Positions 15,001-26,765 of a stretch of 64,000 bases of DNA are shown in pieces. Numbering within the stretch: the first letter of the stretch is position 1; each line of letters starts with the position of its first letter. Made by a program: the position numbers and the translations under genes. This stretch comes from Mytilus galloprovincialis (taxonomy: Eukaryota; Mollusca; Bivalvia; Mytilida; Mytilidae). The notes beneath the pieces are model-generated. The model worked only from the letters and a program-made list of their open reading frames with translations. It ran no database searches and was not told the origin of the DNA. The stretch is from contig NC_134848.1 of assembly GCF_965363235.1 (NCBI RefSeq), positions 60,412,181 through 60,476,180 of the forward strand. The letters are read 5' to 3'.

Positions 15001-18000
15001 AGAAAATCTTAACAACTAATGGTATTTGCATGGAAAATGAATAAATCATTTAATCTTGCTGATATAGCATCATAAATACATTCTTTGTCAAAAATAATGT
15101 CTATTCAATGTACAGAAACCCCTATTTCTATCTCTATTTCATACCAATATGAGAGCTAAATGAATAAGTAAGGACCCCTTAACCACTTACTGGTTCCCCA
15201 AAAGCTCCTACTGGTGTCATGTAACGTCAGAACTACTAATTAAACCTTAAGAAAGCTAGTATAGCTGTACTTATGTTGAAAAAAAATAAGAAATTATGCA
15301 ATTTATTTATTTCGGTGAAAATAATAGAATGAACATGCAACCGTAGAATGTCGCGTCTCAAATTTCAGTGGTTGCACATGTGTCAGACACTGCGAAAAGT
15401 TAAAGCAAGCATTTATAATTAAAAATGTATTGCAAGTTACATAAATATAATGAAGTTCTACTTTCTATGAAAATTTTTACATTATTACCTACAGATCAGG
15501 CAAAATTTGCTGAATCAGCAATTTTTACTCTCAGGGGTGGAATTTAAGGCTTGTTTTATCATAGTTGCACTTAATCAACTTTTTATTGATAAACTTACAA
15601 ATTGCATAGGTAAAAAAAGTTCCTTCATTGATTTAGTGTAAAAATATATATCCCCCTTAACCAAGACATAACAAACTTGAAACCAGTCATGACACCTATG
15701 ATGCATAGACTTCTTACTTTGGAACATATTACAATAAAGAATACTAGTCTGCACTCATTTCTTATAAAAAAAAATGAAACATTACATCCCTACCCCATCT
15801 GGCAGATTTTCACTTTTTTTCATCTTACCATTTTTACTTAAGAAGTGAACAAAACCCAAATATATGATGTTTCAAATCAACACAGAAGTCAAACATGGTG
15901 ATTTAGGAGGAATTATTGGATTGCCAACTCTGTTTATGGTTAATCTGAGTAAAAGAAACAGTTTAATCACCAAATCATGAAAACTGATATTAAAGTCCAT
16001 TCCACATTTTACAGCATGCCTTACATTACTTTAAACATTTTCAGATTATGAGGGCAATACAACAAGAGTGTTTAGATTGCAGTTAACTATTATTCCGTAA
16101 CCTGTTTGACAATACATGTACTAGAATACATCTCTAAGTTGACTGATTGTCTATTTCTCATGTATGCATTAAGTTAAATTATGTCCCCTTACATAATCAA
16201 TTTGCATTTATTGTGCTTTTCACTGTCAGAAAATCTTAACAACTAATGGTATTTGCATGGAAAATGAATAAATCATTTAATCTTGCTGATATAGCATCAT
16301 AAATACATTCTTTGTCAAAAATAATGTCTATTCAATGTACAGAAACCCCTATTTCTATCTCTATTTCATACCAATATGAGAGCTAAATGAATAAGTAAGG
16401 ACCCCTTAACCACTTACTGGTTCCCCAAAAGCTCCTACTGGTGTCATGTAACGTCAGAACTACTAATTAAACCTTAAGAAAGCTAGTATAGCTGTACTTA
16501 TGTTGAAAAAAAATAAGAAATTATGCAATTTATTTATTTCGGTGAAAATAATAGAATGAACATGCAACCGTAGAATGTCGCGTCTCAAATTTCAGTGGTT
16601 GCACATGTGTCAGACACTGCGAAAAGTTAAAGCGAGCATTTATAATTAAAAATGTATTGCAAGTTACATAAATATAATGAAGTTCTACTTTCTATGAAAA
16701 TTTTTACATTATTACCTACAGATCAGGCAAAATTTGCTGAATCAGCAATTTTTACTCTCAGGGGTGGAATTTAAGGCTTGTTTTATCATAGTTGCACTTA
16801 ATCAACTTTTTATTGATAAACTTACAAATTGCATAGGTAAAAAAAGTTCCTTCATTGATTTAGTGTAAAAATATATATCCCCCTTAACCAAGACATAACA
16901 AACTTGAAACCAGTCATGACACCTATGATGCATAGACTTCTTACTTTGGAACATATTACAATAAAGAATACTAGTCTGCACTCATTTCTTATAAAAAAAA
17001 AATGAAACATTACATCCCTACCCCATCTGGCAGATTTTCACTTTTTTTCATCTTACCATTTTTACTTAAGAAGTGAACAAAACCCAAATATATGATGTTT
17101 CAAATCAACACAGAAGTCAAACATGGTGATTTAGGAGGAATTATTGGATTGCCAACTCTGTTTATGGTTAATCTGAGTAAAAGAAACAGTTTAATCACCA
17201 AATCATGAAAACTGATATTAAAGTCCATTCCACATTTTACAGCATGCCTTACATTACTTTAAACATTTTCAGATTATGAGGGCAATACAACAAGAGTGTT
17301 TAGATTGCAGTTAACTATTATTCCGTAACCTGTTTGACAATACATGTACTAGAATACATCTCTAAGTTGACTGATTGTCTATTTCTCATGTATGCATTAA
17401 GTTAAATTATGTCCCCTTACATAATCAATTTGCATTTATTGTGCTTTTCACTGTCAGAAAATCTTAACAACTAATGGTATTTGCATGGAAAATGAATAAA
17501 TCATTTAATCTTGCTGATATAGCATCATAAATACATTCTTTGTCAAAAATAATGTCTATTCAATGTACAGAAACCCCTATTTCTATCTCTATTTCATACC
17601 AATATGAGAGCTAAATGAATAAGTAAGGACCCCTTAACCACTTACTGGTTCCCCAAAAGCTCCTACTGGTGTCATGTAACGTCAGAACTACTAATTAAAC
17701 CTTAAGAAAGCTAGTATAGCTGTACTTATGTTGAAAAAAAATAAGAAATTATGCAATTTATTTATTTCGGTGAAAATAATAGAATGAACATGCAACCGTA
17801 GAATGTCGCGTCTCAAATTTCAGTGGTTGCACATGTGTCAGACACTGCGAAAAGTTAAAGCGAGCATTTATAATTAAAAATGTATTGCAAGTTACATAAA
17901 TATAATGAAGTTCTACTTTCTATGAAAATTTTTACATTATTACCTACAGATCAGGCAAAATTTGCTGAATCAGCAATTTTTACTCTCAGGGGTGGAATTT

Positions 18001-20571
18001 AAGGCTTGTTTTATCATAGTTGCACTTAATCAACTTTTTATTGATAAACTTACAAATTGCATAGGTAAAAAAAGTTCCTTCATTGATTTAGTGTAAAAAT
18101 ATATATCCCCCTTAACCAAGACATAACAAACTTGAAACCAGTCATGACACCTATGATGCATAGACTTCTTACTTTGGAACATATTACAATAAAGAATACT
18201 AGTCTGCACTCATTTCTTATAAAAAAAAAATGAAACATTACATCCCTACCCCATCTGGCAGATTTTCACTTTTTTTCATCTTACCATTTTTACTTAAGAA
18301 GTGAACAAAACCCAAATATATGATGTTTCAAATCAACACAGAAGTCAAACATGGTGATTTAGGAGGAATTATTGGATTGCCAACTCTGTTTATGGTTAAT
18401 CTGAGTAAAAGAAACAGTTTAATCACCAAATCATGAAAACTGATATTAAAGTCCATTCCACATTTTACAGCATGCCTTACATTACTTTAAACATTTTCAG
18501 ATTATGAGGGCAATACAACAAGAGTGTTTAGATTGCAGTTAACTATTATTCCGTAACCTGTTTGACAATACATGTACTAGAATACATCTCTAAGTTGACT
18601 GATTGTCTATTTCTCATGTATGCATTAAGTTAAATTATGTCCCCTTACATAATCAATTTGCATTTATTGTGCTTTTCACTGTCAGAAAATCTTAACAACT
18701 AATGGTATTTGCATGGAAAATGAATAAATCATTTAATCTTGCTGATATAGCATCATAAATACATTCTTTGTCAAAAATAATGTCTATTCAATGTACAGAA
18801 ACCCCTATTTCTATCTCTATTTCATACCAATATGAGAGCTAAATGAATAAGTAAGGACCCCTTAACCACTTACTGGTTCCCCAAAAGCTCCTACTGGTGT
18901 CATGTAACGTCAGAACTACTAATTAAACCTTAAGAAAGCTAGTATAGCTGTACTTATGTTGAAAAAAAATAAGAAATTATGCAATTTATTTATTTCGGTG
19001 AAAATAATAGAATGAACATGCAACCGTAGAATGTCGCGTCTCAAATTTCAGTGGTTGCACATGTGTCAGACACTGCGAAAAGTTAAAGCGAGCATTTATA
19101 ATTAAAAATGTATTGCAAGTTACATAAATATAATGAAGTTCTACTTTCTATGAAAATTTTTACATTATTACCTACAGATCAGGCAAAATTTGCTGAATCA
19201 GCAATTTTTACTCTCAGGGGTGGAATTTAAGGCTTGTTTTATCATAGTTGCACTTAATCAACTTTTTATTGATAAACTTACAAATTGCATAGGTAAAAAA
19301 AGTTCCTTCATTGATTTAGTGTAAAAATATATATCCCCCTTAACCAAGACATAACAAACTTGAAACCAGTCATGACACCTATGATGCATAGACTTCTTAC
19401 TTTGGAACATATTACAATAAAGAATACTAGTCTGCACTCATTTCTTATAAAAAAAAAATGAAACATTACATCCCTACCCCATCTGGCAGATTTTCACTTT
19501 TTTTCATCTTACCATTTTTACTTAAGAAGTGAACAAAACCCAAATATATGATGTTTCAAATCAACACAGAAGTCAAACATGGTGATTTAGGAGGAATTAT
19601 TGGATTGCCAACTCTGTTTATGGTTAATCTGAGTAAAAGAAACAGTTTAATCACCAAATCATGAAAACTGATATTAAAGTCCATTCCACATTTTACAGCA
19701 TGCCTTACATTACTTTAAACATTTTCAGATTATGAGGGCAATACAACAAGAGTGTTTAGATTGCAGTTAACTATTATTCCGTAACCTGTTTGACAATACA
19801 TGTACTAGAATACATCTCTAAGTTGACTGATTGTCTATTTCTCATGTATGCATTAAGTTAAATTATGTCCCCTTACATAATCAATTTGCATTTATTGTGC
19901 TTTTCACTGTCAGAAAATCTTAACAACTAATGGTATTTGCATGGAAAATGAATAAATCATTTAATCTTGCTGATATAGCATCATAAATACATTCTTTGTC
20001 AAAAATAATGTCTATTCAATGTACAGAAACCCCTATTTCTATCTCTATTTCATACCAATATGAGAGCTAAATGAATAAGTAAGGACCCCTTAACCACTTA
20101 CTGGTTCCCCAAAAGCTCCTACTGGTGTCATGTAACGTCAGAACTACTAATTAAACCTTAAGAAAGCTAGTATAGCTGTACTTATGTTGAAAAAAAATAA
20201 GAAATTATGCAATTTATTTATTTCGGTGAAAATAATAGAATGAACATGCAACCGTAGAATGTCGCGTCTCAAATTTCAGTGGTTGCACATGTGTCAGACA
20301 CTGCGAAAAGTTAAAGCAAGCATTTATAATTAAAAATGTATTGCAAGTTACATAAATATAATGAAGTTCTACTTTCTATGAAAATTTTTACATTATTACC
20401 TACAGATCAGGCAAAATTTGCTGAATCAGCAATTTTTACTCTCAGGGGTGGAATTTAAGGCTTGTTTTATCATAGTTGCACTTAATCAACTTTTTATTGA
20501 TAAACTTACAAATTGCATAGGTAAAAAAAGTTCCTTCATTGATTTAGTGTAAAAATATATATCCCCCTTAA
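1..20571. repeat. Satellite array, ~1,228-bp unit, 16.75 copies
   Basis: Head-to-tail copies begin at 1, 1230, 2459, 3687, 4915, 6143, 7371, 8599, 9827, 11055, 12283, 13511, 14739, 15966, 17194, 18422 and 19650; the last stops after about 920 bp. Periods are 1,229, 1,229, then 1,228, with one of 1,227; the differences come from one A-run (11, 11, 10 and, in copy 13, 9 A). Only a few substitutions separate copies: CTCT to CTAT in copies 3, 4 and 6, two changes private to copy 6, one in copy 8, and GCGAGC to GCAAGC in copies 13 and 17. The unit is AT-rich and has no frame of 60 codons, so it is probably non-coding. Such uniformity implies recent amplification or strong homogenisation by unequal exchange. 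The left end lies outside the window. Function is unknown; centromeric, knob-like and plain satellite roles are all possible. Confidence 0.97.
235..293 (-). promoter_or_regulatory. Paired octamer motifs in the satellite unit (first copy)
   Basis: The octamer ATTTGCAT, which is ATGCAAAT on the minus strand, occurs at 235-242 and 286-293 in the same orientation, 51 bp apart, and recurs in every unit that includes this segment. ATGCAAAT is the classical POU/Oct binding octamer of animal histone, snRNA and other promoters. Whether these sites bind anything here is inference; chance occurrence in AT-rich DNA cannot be excluded. Confidence 0.3.
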
Positions 20572-21007
20572 GGTGGCACGGTAGTATTTCCTGGCCCATA
20601 GGGATAATGATAGCCTTTTTAGAATTTTCACCACTTTCTAACACTGCAAAAAAATCTACATTCACACTTAACTGAAGTACTTTCATTTTACTATTCAGAA
20701 ATGAATTTGAATATGTATCATGACCGTTTACTTTTTTTGCTATTTTTAGAAACCTAAGGCCACTAGTAATTTTAGGTCTTTTATGGTGCAGTGAATACAA
20801 AATTTAAAAAAATTCTCAAAAATTCATTTTCATCTGCATGTAAAATTATTTCATATTTTTCTACACCTGATTCATCCCTCGGTTTGGGAAAGTATGTTCA
20901 GTTGATACTGTATTTTTTGTCCAATCACACTGTTTAGATACATTTACCTAAGTAGGGTACACAAAAGAGCAACCTAAATTCTGGAATGCAAATACTACCG
21001 TGCCACC
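20572..21007. mobile_element. Non-autonomous inverted-repeat element (MITE), 436 bp
   Basis: The ends are perfect inverted repeats: GGTGGCACGGTAGTATTT at 20572-20589 and its complement at 20990-21007. The left flank is TTAA (20568-20571) and the right flank TCAA (21008-21011), which would suit a piggyBac-type TTAA target with one later change; this family assignment is tentative. No transposase frame lies inside. The left end abuts the satellite at a TTAA that occurs in every satellite unit, and the satellite does not resume to the right, so the element marks the array boundary. Confidence 0.8.
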
Positions 21008-21269
21008 TCAACGGTGAACCCAAGAAGTATAATATTTATATCAGAGTGCACAGCAAATCATGAGTACTTCTCAAAATCACACTATATAGCCATTTATTTT
21101 TAAATGCAGAGTGAAAAACATGCATTTTCTCCGAGTAAATGTTCTCCAACTAATCTTTCAGTGCTTTTAACAAGTTCCTTAACTACTATCAAAGAGTTGA
21201 ATTGCTGCAACTTTTTAAAGCCCTTTTCTCTAATGAGAAAGGTAAATATGTTAGATACTAGTATGCAAA
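21008..21269. other. AT-rich spacer, no feature seen
   Basis: No convincing reading frame, repeat or RNA gene was recognised between the terminal-repeat element and the retroelement remnant. Confidence 0.5.
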
Positions 21270-21455
21270 ATGATTGAAGCTGTGAATTTTCTCCTGGATA
21301 ATATTTATATACGTTTCTGCAAAAAAAAAAGGGTTGCAGGTATTCCTATGGGCACTAATTGCACCCCTTTAATAGGAGACTTATTTGTGTACTGTTATGA
21401 ATCACAGTGTATGACCCAACTCCGAAAATACCTGTCTAAATTGTATTTAAATTGA
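21270..21455 (+). pseudogene. Reverse transcriptase palm fragment
   Basis: The translated segment has the conserved order VNFLLDNIYIRF, then IPMGTNCTPLIGDLFVYCYE, then a stop after LSKLYLN. The GIPMGTNC block is characteristic of a widespread invertebrate reverse transcriptase clade. The piece is far too short for a functional enzyme, which needs several hundred residues and the catalytic aspartate block, not seen in this frame. Confidence 0.75.
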
Positions 21456-21666
21456 TTAATTCAACAACACTTACCAATCTTTAAATAATCAAGAATTTTC
21501 TCAATATACTGCCGAAATATACCAAACGAACTTACTTTCAATAAATCAAACTGTCCTTTCCTAGAGATATTTCGTTTTTTTTAACAGGACACTGCACACT
21601 AAAACTGACCACAAACGTGACGATTTTTCGTTCCCCATTGATATTTTTTTTATTTTCACTACTGAT

Positions 21667-21772
21667 AAAATTGAGAATGGAAATGGGGAATGTGTCAAAG
21701 AGACAACAACCCGACCTTAGAAAAAACAACAGCAGAAGGTCACCAACAGGTCTTCAATGTAGCGAGAAATTC
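21667..21772 (+). repeat. SINE-like dispersed repeat inside the RT remnant
   Basis: The segment runs from AATTGAGAATGGAAATGGGG through GTGTCAAAGAGACAACAACC to a block about CAACAGGTCTTCAATGTAGC. The core GGGAATGTGTCAAAGAGACA recurs at 61965-61990 and, reversed, at 58444-58482, so it belongs to a dispersed family. It interrupts the RT-like sequence, since RT-like residues lie on both sides. I recall this motif as common in mussel genomes. Confidence 0.6.
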
Positions 21773-22715
21773 CCTTTTCTTGGGTACCATCTTACGGTGT
21801 TTAAATTTCACAACTCGTTCGCTTTTTGAAGTTTGGTTGTTCCTGTAGAAAACTTATGCCAATGGGATAGCACATCCTAATTTTTTATGGAAATGTTGTT
21901 TACCGTGCCCGATAATTTAGAAATGATCCTGGTAAACTTATCGTTTATTTGGATAAACTTATTCTTAAAGGTTACAAACTAAACACTGTAGATCATTAAA
22001 TATTGTTTTCATTGGTATCAGTAATATTTATTTTGTTATCAGTAAATTAAAACCCAACTGAATATCATTGTTATATACATAAGTTACATGCGTGGATCTA
22101 CAATCTTGCGATACCTGTATTTTGGCATTGCACAAAGTCGTATTTTTCTCTGACTGTCTATGCCGTCTTTACTAAATCCATTGGATATCGGATGTGTACT
22201 GATTGATAATTTAGTCTTAGATGCATGCTTTTTGGTGGAAGTTGGCAGTGGATTTGAACTAACTGTCAGTAACTGTGAGTAGTACTCTCATGTCTGTTCT
22301 TGGTGTCTTTAATTTGTGTTGTTTGGATGTGCAAATACCCAGCCACGTACACTTGTATTTGTAGTATTCGTAATTTTATTCATGAGATGAGCCTTTTTTC
22401 AACTGATTTTTATAGTTCGTTCTTTTGTTGTACTGTTACACCACTGTCCCAGCCCCCAGGGTTGGGATCCCGCTACCATGTTTAGCCCCGCCTCATTCTG
22501 CATTCATGTATGCGTTTGTCCCAAGTCAGAAGCCTGTAATTCAGTGGTTGTCGTTCGTTGATGTGATACATATTTATTTTTCGTTCATTTTTTGTACATA
22601 AATTAGAACATTGGTTTTCTCGTTTGAATTGTTTAACATTGTCATTTCCGGGCCTTGTATGGCTGACTATGTGGGTTGGTCTTTGCTCATTGTTGTCGGC
22701 CGTAGACGGTACTGT

Positions 22716-22724
22716 GACCTATAG
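22716..22724. repeat. Left 9-bp target-site duplication of the MULE
   Basis: GACCTATAG, identical to 28164-28172. Removing 22725-28172 restores a continuous retroelement tail (ACTGTGACCTATAG then TTGTCAGTAG), which proves the insertion boundaries. Confidence 0.95.
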
Positions 22725-22831
22725 GGGGTCCGCTCGACAGTCCGACGGTTCGATAGTCCGACGGTTCAATAGTCCGACGGTTCGATAATCCGACAGTTCT
22801 ATAGTCCGACGGTTCGATAGTCCGACATATC
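22725..22831 (+). repeat. MULE left terminal inverted repeat, six 16-bp units
   Basis: After an 11-bp outer block (GGGGTCCGCTC), six 16-bp units follow from 22736. The commonest form is GATAGTCCGACGGTTC, with one or two changes in most units. The core TCCGAC is the most conserved part. A repeated terminal motif of this type is a plausible multiple binding site for the transposase; that role is inference. Confidence 0.9.
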
Positions 22832-23817
22832 ACACCGAATATGATATAAATAGGTTACACTACAGACCTGAACTGAATGGTCCCTTCATTAAACTAAAAT
22901 TTTTAGGAAATCCATTGAAGAATTAAAAAGTTAATTTAATTTTAATATATCGACACATATACGGGCCCAGGTCATTTCATGTCCACTTTCAGGTCTTTGG
23001 TGTATCCCGATATGGACTACTTAGCCCCTAAGAAAGACCGTATACAATAAAGATCGACTTGTTTTGGAAGAGAAAGTCGCTTAATTACACCACATTCGCC
23101 AATTAGTTGAAACGTTAAATAAAGAAAGATGCTTATTAAACACAGGGTACATTTTATATTTTAAAAACCTTTACAGCTAGGTATATTCAACGTTCCGAAT
23201 CCTCTAGTCCTATTATATAAACCTTCGTAGGTATATATCGTCTTCATTCGACGTTTTTAATCGGATCTTTTTTACTATCAATTCTGAACCACGTCGTATA
23301 AAGAAGAAATGAACCTACGAAGGCTTATATTATAGGACTAAGAATTGTCAGGCGTTAGCCCTATGTGCAATTGTGCAATTTTTAAACTATGATAAAAAAT
23401 TAACTGATCATAAGATTAATGGTTGGATTTTAACTTCATATACTTGCTTTAATACATCAAAAATGCGTCGGATATGTTTTTTAAAGATATAACTTGTTTA
23501 AAAAAAAAACGAATATTGATACTTAAATTATCATAAAAGCGATTACAATTGCAGACACGTGTGCCGCTTATTCCCCCTTTTTTATTTATTTTTTATAAGA
23601 AAATATTCTTTCATATTTCAACCTATTTTAAGCTATTCAAGAATTTCTCACTTTGCACGTGTGTAATAACGGTGATGCGCGTTACCACGTTGATGATGCA
23701 AGCACAGGAAGTGTCAAAATATGGCACTGCATTGGCCCCTATTCCTTATATAGAAATGTCAATTTTGTTTTGAAATTGACATCTTTGAGTAAATTGAAAG
23801 TTCCCATGAAAAGATGG
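22832..23817. other. MULE 5' subterminal region, no gene seen
   Basis: AT-rich sequence between the left inverted repeat and the transposase promoter. Short frames are present but show no recognisable domain and precede the likely transposase start. Confidence 0.5.
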
Positions 23818-23826
23818 TATATAAAG
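23818..23826 (+). promoter_or_regulatory. Probable TATA box of the MULE transposase
   Basis: TATATAAAG lies 34 bp upstream of the best start codon (23860), so transcription would begin only a few bases before that ATG. This argues for the start at 23860 and against an upstream ATG in the same frame at 23653. Confidence 0.55.
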
Positions 23827-23859
23827 GACTCTACTGCCCTTTACCATTACATCTCTAAA

Positions 23860-25962
23860 ATGGCTGCTAGGGTCATTGCTGGAAATCGCGGAGGAAAAGT
23901 GTTAATATACAACGGTTTCAAATACCAGAAAAACCGACAGAGGATTCATGCTATATACTGGCGATGTTGGAGGCAAGAGTGCAGGGCCAATCTTCAAACA
24001 AATATATTCAACTTAGATGACCAAGCACCTAATATAATTATTTTGCAAGAAGGTCCCCATACACACGAAGAAGACGAGACGGTTATAGGAGTCGATACAA
24101 CATTACAGTCTTTGCGTAGTGCAATTCAACAAGACCCAAGCGTCCCAATAAAGCGGGTATACAAAAACTTTGCGAGAAATGTGGCACAAGGAGGCGGGGA
24201 TCGAGAACATATTCCTGAATTCCACAGAGTCCGTTCCGCAATGACACGAACTCGACTAGCTCACGTCCCCGCTGTGCCTCATGATATTGATGAAGTTTCC
24301 ATTCACGGGCATGGGAAACGAACATGGTCGGAAGATAGATTTCTGTTGTACAAAAACAATGATTGGGGTGTTCTGATATATGCAACACATGAAAACTTAT
24401 TGAATCTTAGACAATGTAAAGAGATATATTGCGACGGGACCTTCAGAACTTGTCCAAGGCCATATTCACAATATTTTACCATTCACGGCCGGTACCGTAA
24501 TAGGGTGATGTGTTTTGTAAACTGTCTAATGACTGATCGCAATATTGGTGACTATAGACATATTTTAGAAACACTGAAAGTCAAAATTCGACAAATCACA
24601 CGGCACAGATGGCGCCCAAGAAAAGTCATCTGTGATTTTGAGCTCGCATTGATAGCAGCAGTAGAAACTGAGCTTCCACGCGCTCAAATTAGTGGTTGCT
24701 ATTTTCACTTCAATCAGAGTTTGTGGCGAAAAGTCCAGAACTTAGGTCTTGCGGCAAGTTACCGACGACGACCAGCAGTAAAAAGCCTAGTCCGTAAAGT
24801 TATGGCCATTGGATACCTACCAATTGCTGTTGTGCGCCAGAACTTTCGTTTGTTGAGAACATCCCGTAGAACTCAGAGACTCTGCAGGCGGTATAATGGA
24901 CTAAGGGACTTTCTTGACTACTTCGAAAGGAACTATTTGAACGGGTTGTTCCCTCCCCAGATGTGGAATGTTTATGAAAGAGATATGAACAACAGAATAA
25001 ACAACAGCGTTGAAAGTAAGTGTTATCTTTTTATTTCAAAAGTAAATCTGACGAGAAAAAGGTCTCAATTTAAACTTCACATTCAGAATATTTTTTACTT
25101 AAAACGATTTAGATTTAAATTTTCGCTTGGTATACAAATGCATTTCTACAGTTAAACTGATATGCAGGGGTTAGGGGGGCTTTAGTATAAGGTTTAAAAT
25201 TTCGTAATTTTATTTAATACACAATTTTTCGTTTATTCTTTAATTATTAAACATTCTTTTTCTAAAATAGTGGACACCATTTACCCCCCCCCCTCCTTTT
25301 CCGGCTACTGAAGGTGTAAATGATTTGATTTATTATGTATAAAATCACGTCAGTACAAGTATGTATAGCTGTAGCGTTTGCTTCTCCGTTCCATATTACG
25401 AATTTGGTTTTATGTTTAAGAAAATCTTAAAAAATATGAACATAAGTGCCACCAATACGTCTATATAAACATCAGAATATGTGATATGATTGCAAATGGG
25501 ACAACTCTATCTAAAACCTAATTAGGTAGTAAATTTAAGCAATTTAAGCCTTGACTCACACAGCAAAGTAAACTTTCAAGGGCTACAAAATGACAAGTGT
25601 AAAACAGTCATGTCAAACACAAAGAAGTATTTAATTATGTATCACATATTTTTACTTGATATTAATATCGTTTAATATTATTAATTATTATTAATATTGT
25701 AGGTTTCCACCGACTCTGGAATAACACTGTTTCGGTTAGACACCCTTCTTTGTGGACTTTCATAAGATGCTTAAAAGACCAACAAGCAACTTTGGAGAAC
25801 TCCGTGGAGACTGTCGATAGGGGCGATCCAGCGCCGAAAAGAAAAAGAAAATGGCGAAATCTAGAAGCACGGATGATGAGATTGAAAGAGGAATATAATA
25901 ATGGAACGAGAAATTTAGACCAATACTGGAACGCAGTGTGCTATGGAGTGGTTCAGTTTTGA
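23860..25962 (+). CDS. FLYWCH + MULE transposase, two exons (23860-25015, 25703-25962)
   Basis: The spliced product is 471 residues. The first exon ends at a GTAAGT donor (25016) and the second begins after a TAG acceptor at 25702; the reading phase matches and joins NNSVE to SFHRLWNN, a junction conserved in this family. Residues ~13-70 form a FLYWCH zinc-binding domain (YWRCW, then CR, then HTH). The transposase domain has D192 in CDGTF and D259 in ICDFE, followed by C280 and H283 in GCYFHFNQ. The third acidic residue is probably E385 in NNSVES. The start at 23860 has A at -3 and G at +4 and sits just behind a TATA box; an in-frame ATG at 23653 would add 69 residues without domain similarity. 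Unspliced reading would end at 25155. The protein would bind the 16-mer ends and cut and paste the element in the nucleus. No break is visible. Confidence 0.9.
25465..25630. repeat. Dispersed repeat within the transposase intron
   Basis: Sequence such as GTGATATGATTGCAAATGGG with ACAACTCTATC, then ACTCACACAGCAAAGTAAAC, resembles, in reverse orientation, the tail of retroelement copies elsewhere in the window (compare 54384-54480). It lies inside the intron 25016-25702 and leaves the splice sites intact. Confidence 0.45.
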
Positions 25963-26389
25963 CACTTTGTTGTATTTTCTTTAAACATTGTGTAAATTTA
26001 AAAGTGAACTTTTTGATAAAACTATTTAGTTATGAAAACTACTGAATTTTTGCTGACAATTTGTGATATTTTTCAAAGATAAATAATTCCAAATTTGATT
26101 ATAGTGTTTTGCATGAAAATATTTGATGAATGAAATGCATCACCAACAAATGCAAAAAAAAAAGCACAAACGGATTAGTAACACATTCTTCTTCTAATGC
26201 AAATACAAGAACTAAATGCCGTTACCCCCCCCCCCCCCCCCCCCAAAAAGCAAAGAACAAAAGAAATGTTTGCGGTAACGCTATACCACTTACACCAGGA
26301 AACGGACTAATTGGTACTGTATGTTTTTATTGTGTAATTTTTATCAAATCATTTGATATAATTATAATTGTTAAATGTTTATTTGGCCT
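25963..26389. other. MULE region 3' of the transposase, no gene seen
   Basis: AT-rich sequence following the transposase stop, with a run of about 20 C near 26226-26244. A short open frame crosses it but is low complexity and shows no domain. Confidence 0.5.
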
Positions 26390-26399
26390 ATATCAATTT

Positions 26400-26765
26400 G
26401 ATGATTTTTGGTCGTTTTCAACTGATTTTTGTCGTTTTCAACTGATTTTTATCGTGCTGTATACCACCGCTGTCTAAGGGAATCTTGGATCCAGAAAAAA
26501 TGTTTAACCCGGCTGTGGTTTTTGTTTGTTGCTGTATTTTCACACTTGTTTTTCTTTTATTGGTTTTCTCATCTGAATTGTTTTATACTGGTCATACTGG
26601 TAATTTAGGGGGCCTTTATAAAGCCCCCAATTGCTTTATAGTGTTATCCGATTCTCCATGTTGAAGATCATACAGTAACCTAGCTATAATTGCTTACTTT
26701 AACGACATGTGGTCTTGGATGGACAGTTGTGTCGTTGGCAATCACAAACACATTGTCTTATTTTA
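26400..26765 (+). repeat. Retroelement tail copy inside the MULE
   Basis: TTTTCAACTGATTTTTATCG, a variant of the TACCACTGTCCC block, GGTTTTCTC with GAATTGTTTTA, and GTTGTGTCGTTGGCAATCAC follow the same order as the retroelement tail at 22385-22724 plus 28173-28250, but diverged. It is therefore a second, older or variant member carried within the transposon. Confidence 0.6.

Larger units (their letters stand above)
21270..22724 (+). mobile_element. Decayed reverse-transcriptase retroelement, 5' portion
   Basis: A 61-residue open segment (21270-21455) contains NIYIRF followed by GIPMGTNCTPLIGDLF and a YCYES motif, the middle of a reverse transcriptase palm domain. Further downstream, in changing frames, are pieces resembling NELTFNKSNCPFLE, KRDDFSFPI and YKLNTVD, so the coding part is a broken remnant. 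From about 22160 it passes into a 3' untranslated tail (TCAACTGATTTTTATAG, then GTTTTCTCGTTTGAATTG). The tail is cut at 22724 by the MULE and resumes at 28173. The motifs suggest a Penelope-like or other non-LTR retroelement; I cannot decide which. Other copies of the tail are at about 26400, 44590 (minus) and 54384 (minus), so this is a high-copy family. Confidence 0.7.

Noticed and set aside
1-20571. Tandem gene array (histone, rRNA, snRNA type)
   Set aside because: No coding frame of 60 codons and no recognised RNA gene in the unit; only octamer motifs hint at promoter content.
20486-20800. 104-codon open frame, minus strand
   Set aside because: It crosses the junction between satellite and inverted-repeat element, so it cannot be an old gene; no domain seen.
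21270-22724. LTR retroelement
   Set aside because: No terminal long repeats, protease, integrase or capsid motifs; the reverse transcriptase block and unique 3' tail fit a non-LTR or Penelope-like element.
23549-23773. Separate small gene upstream of the transposase
   Set aside because: It lies before the TATA box, is largely low complexity, and overlaps the transposase frame without own signals.
24083-24388. 101-codon minus-strand frame
   Set aside because: Antisense shadow of the transposase exon.
26130-26477. 115-codon open frame with a proline run
   Set aside because: It is produced by a poly-C run and a retroelement tail inside the MULE; no domain.
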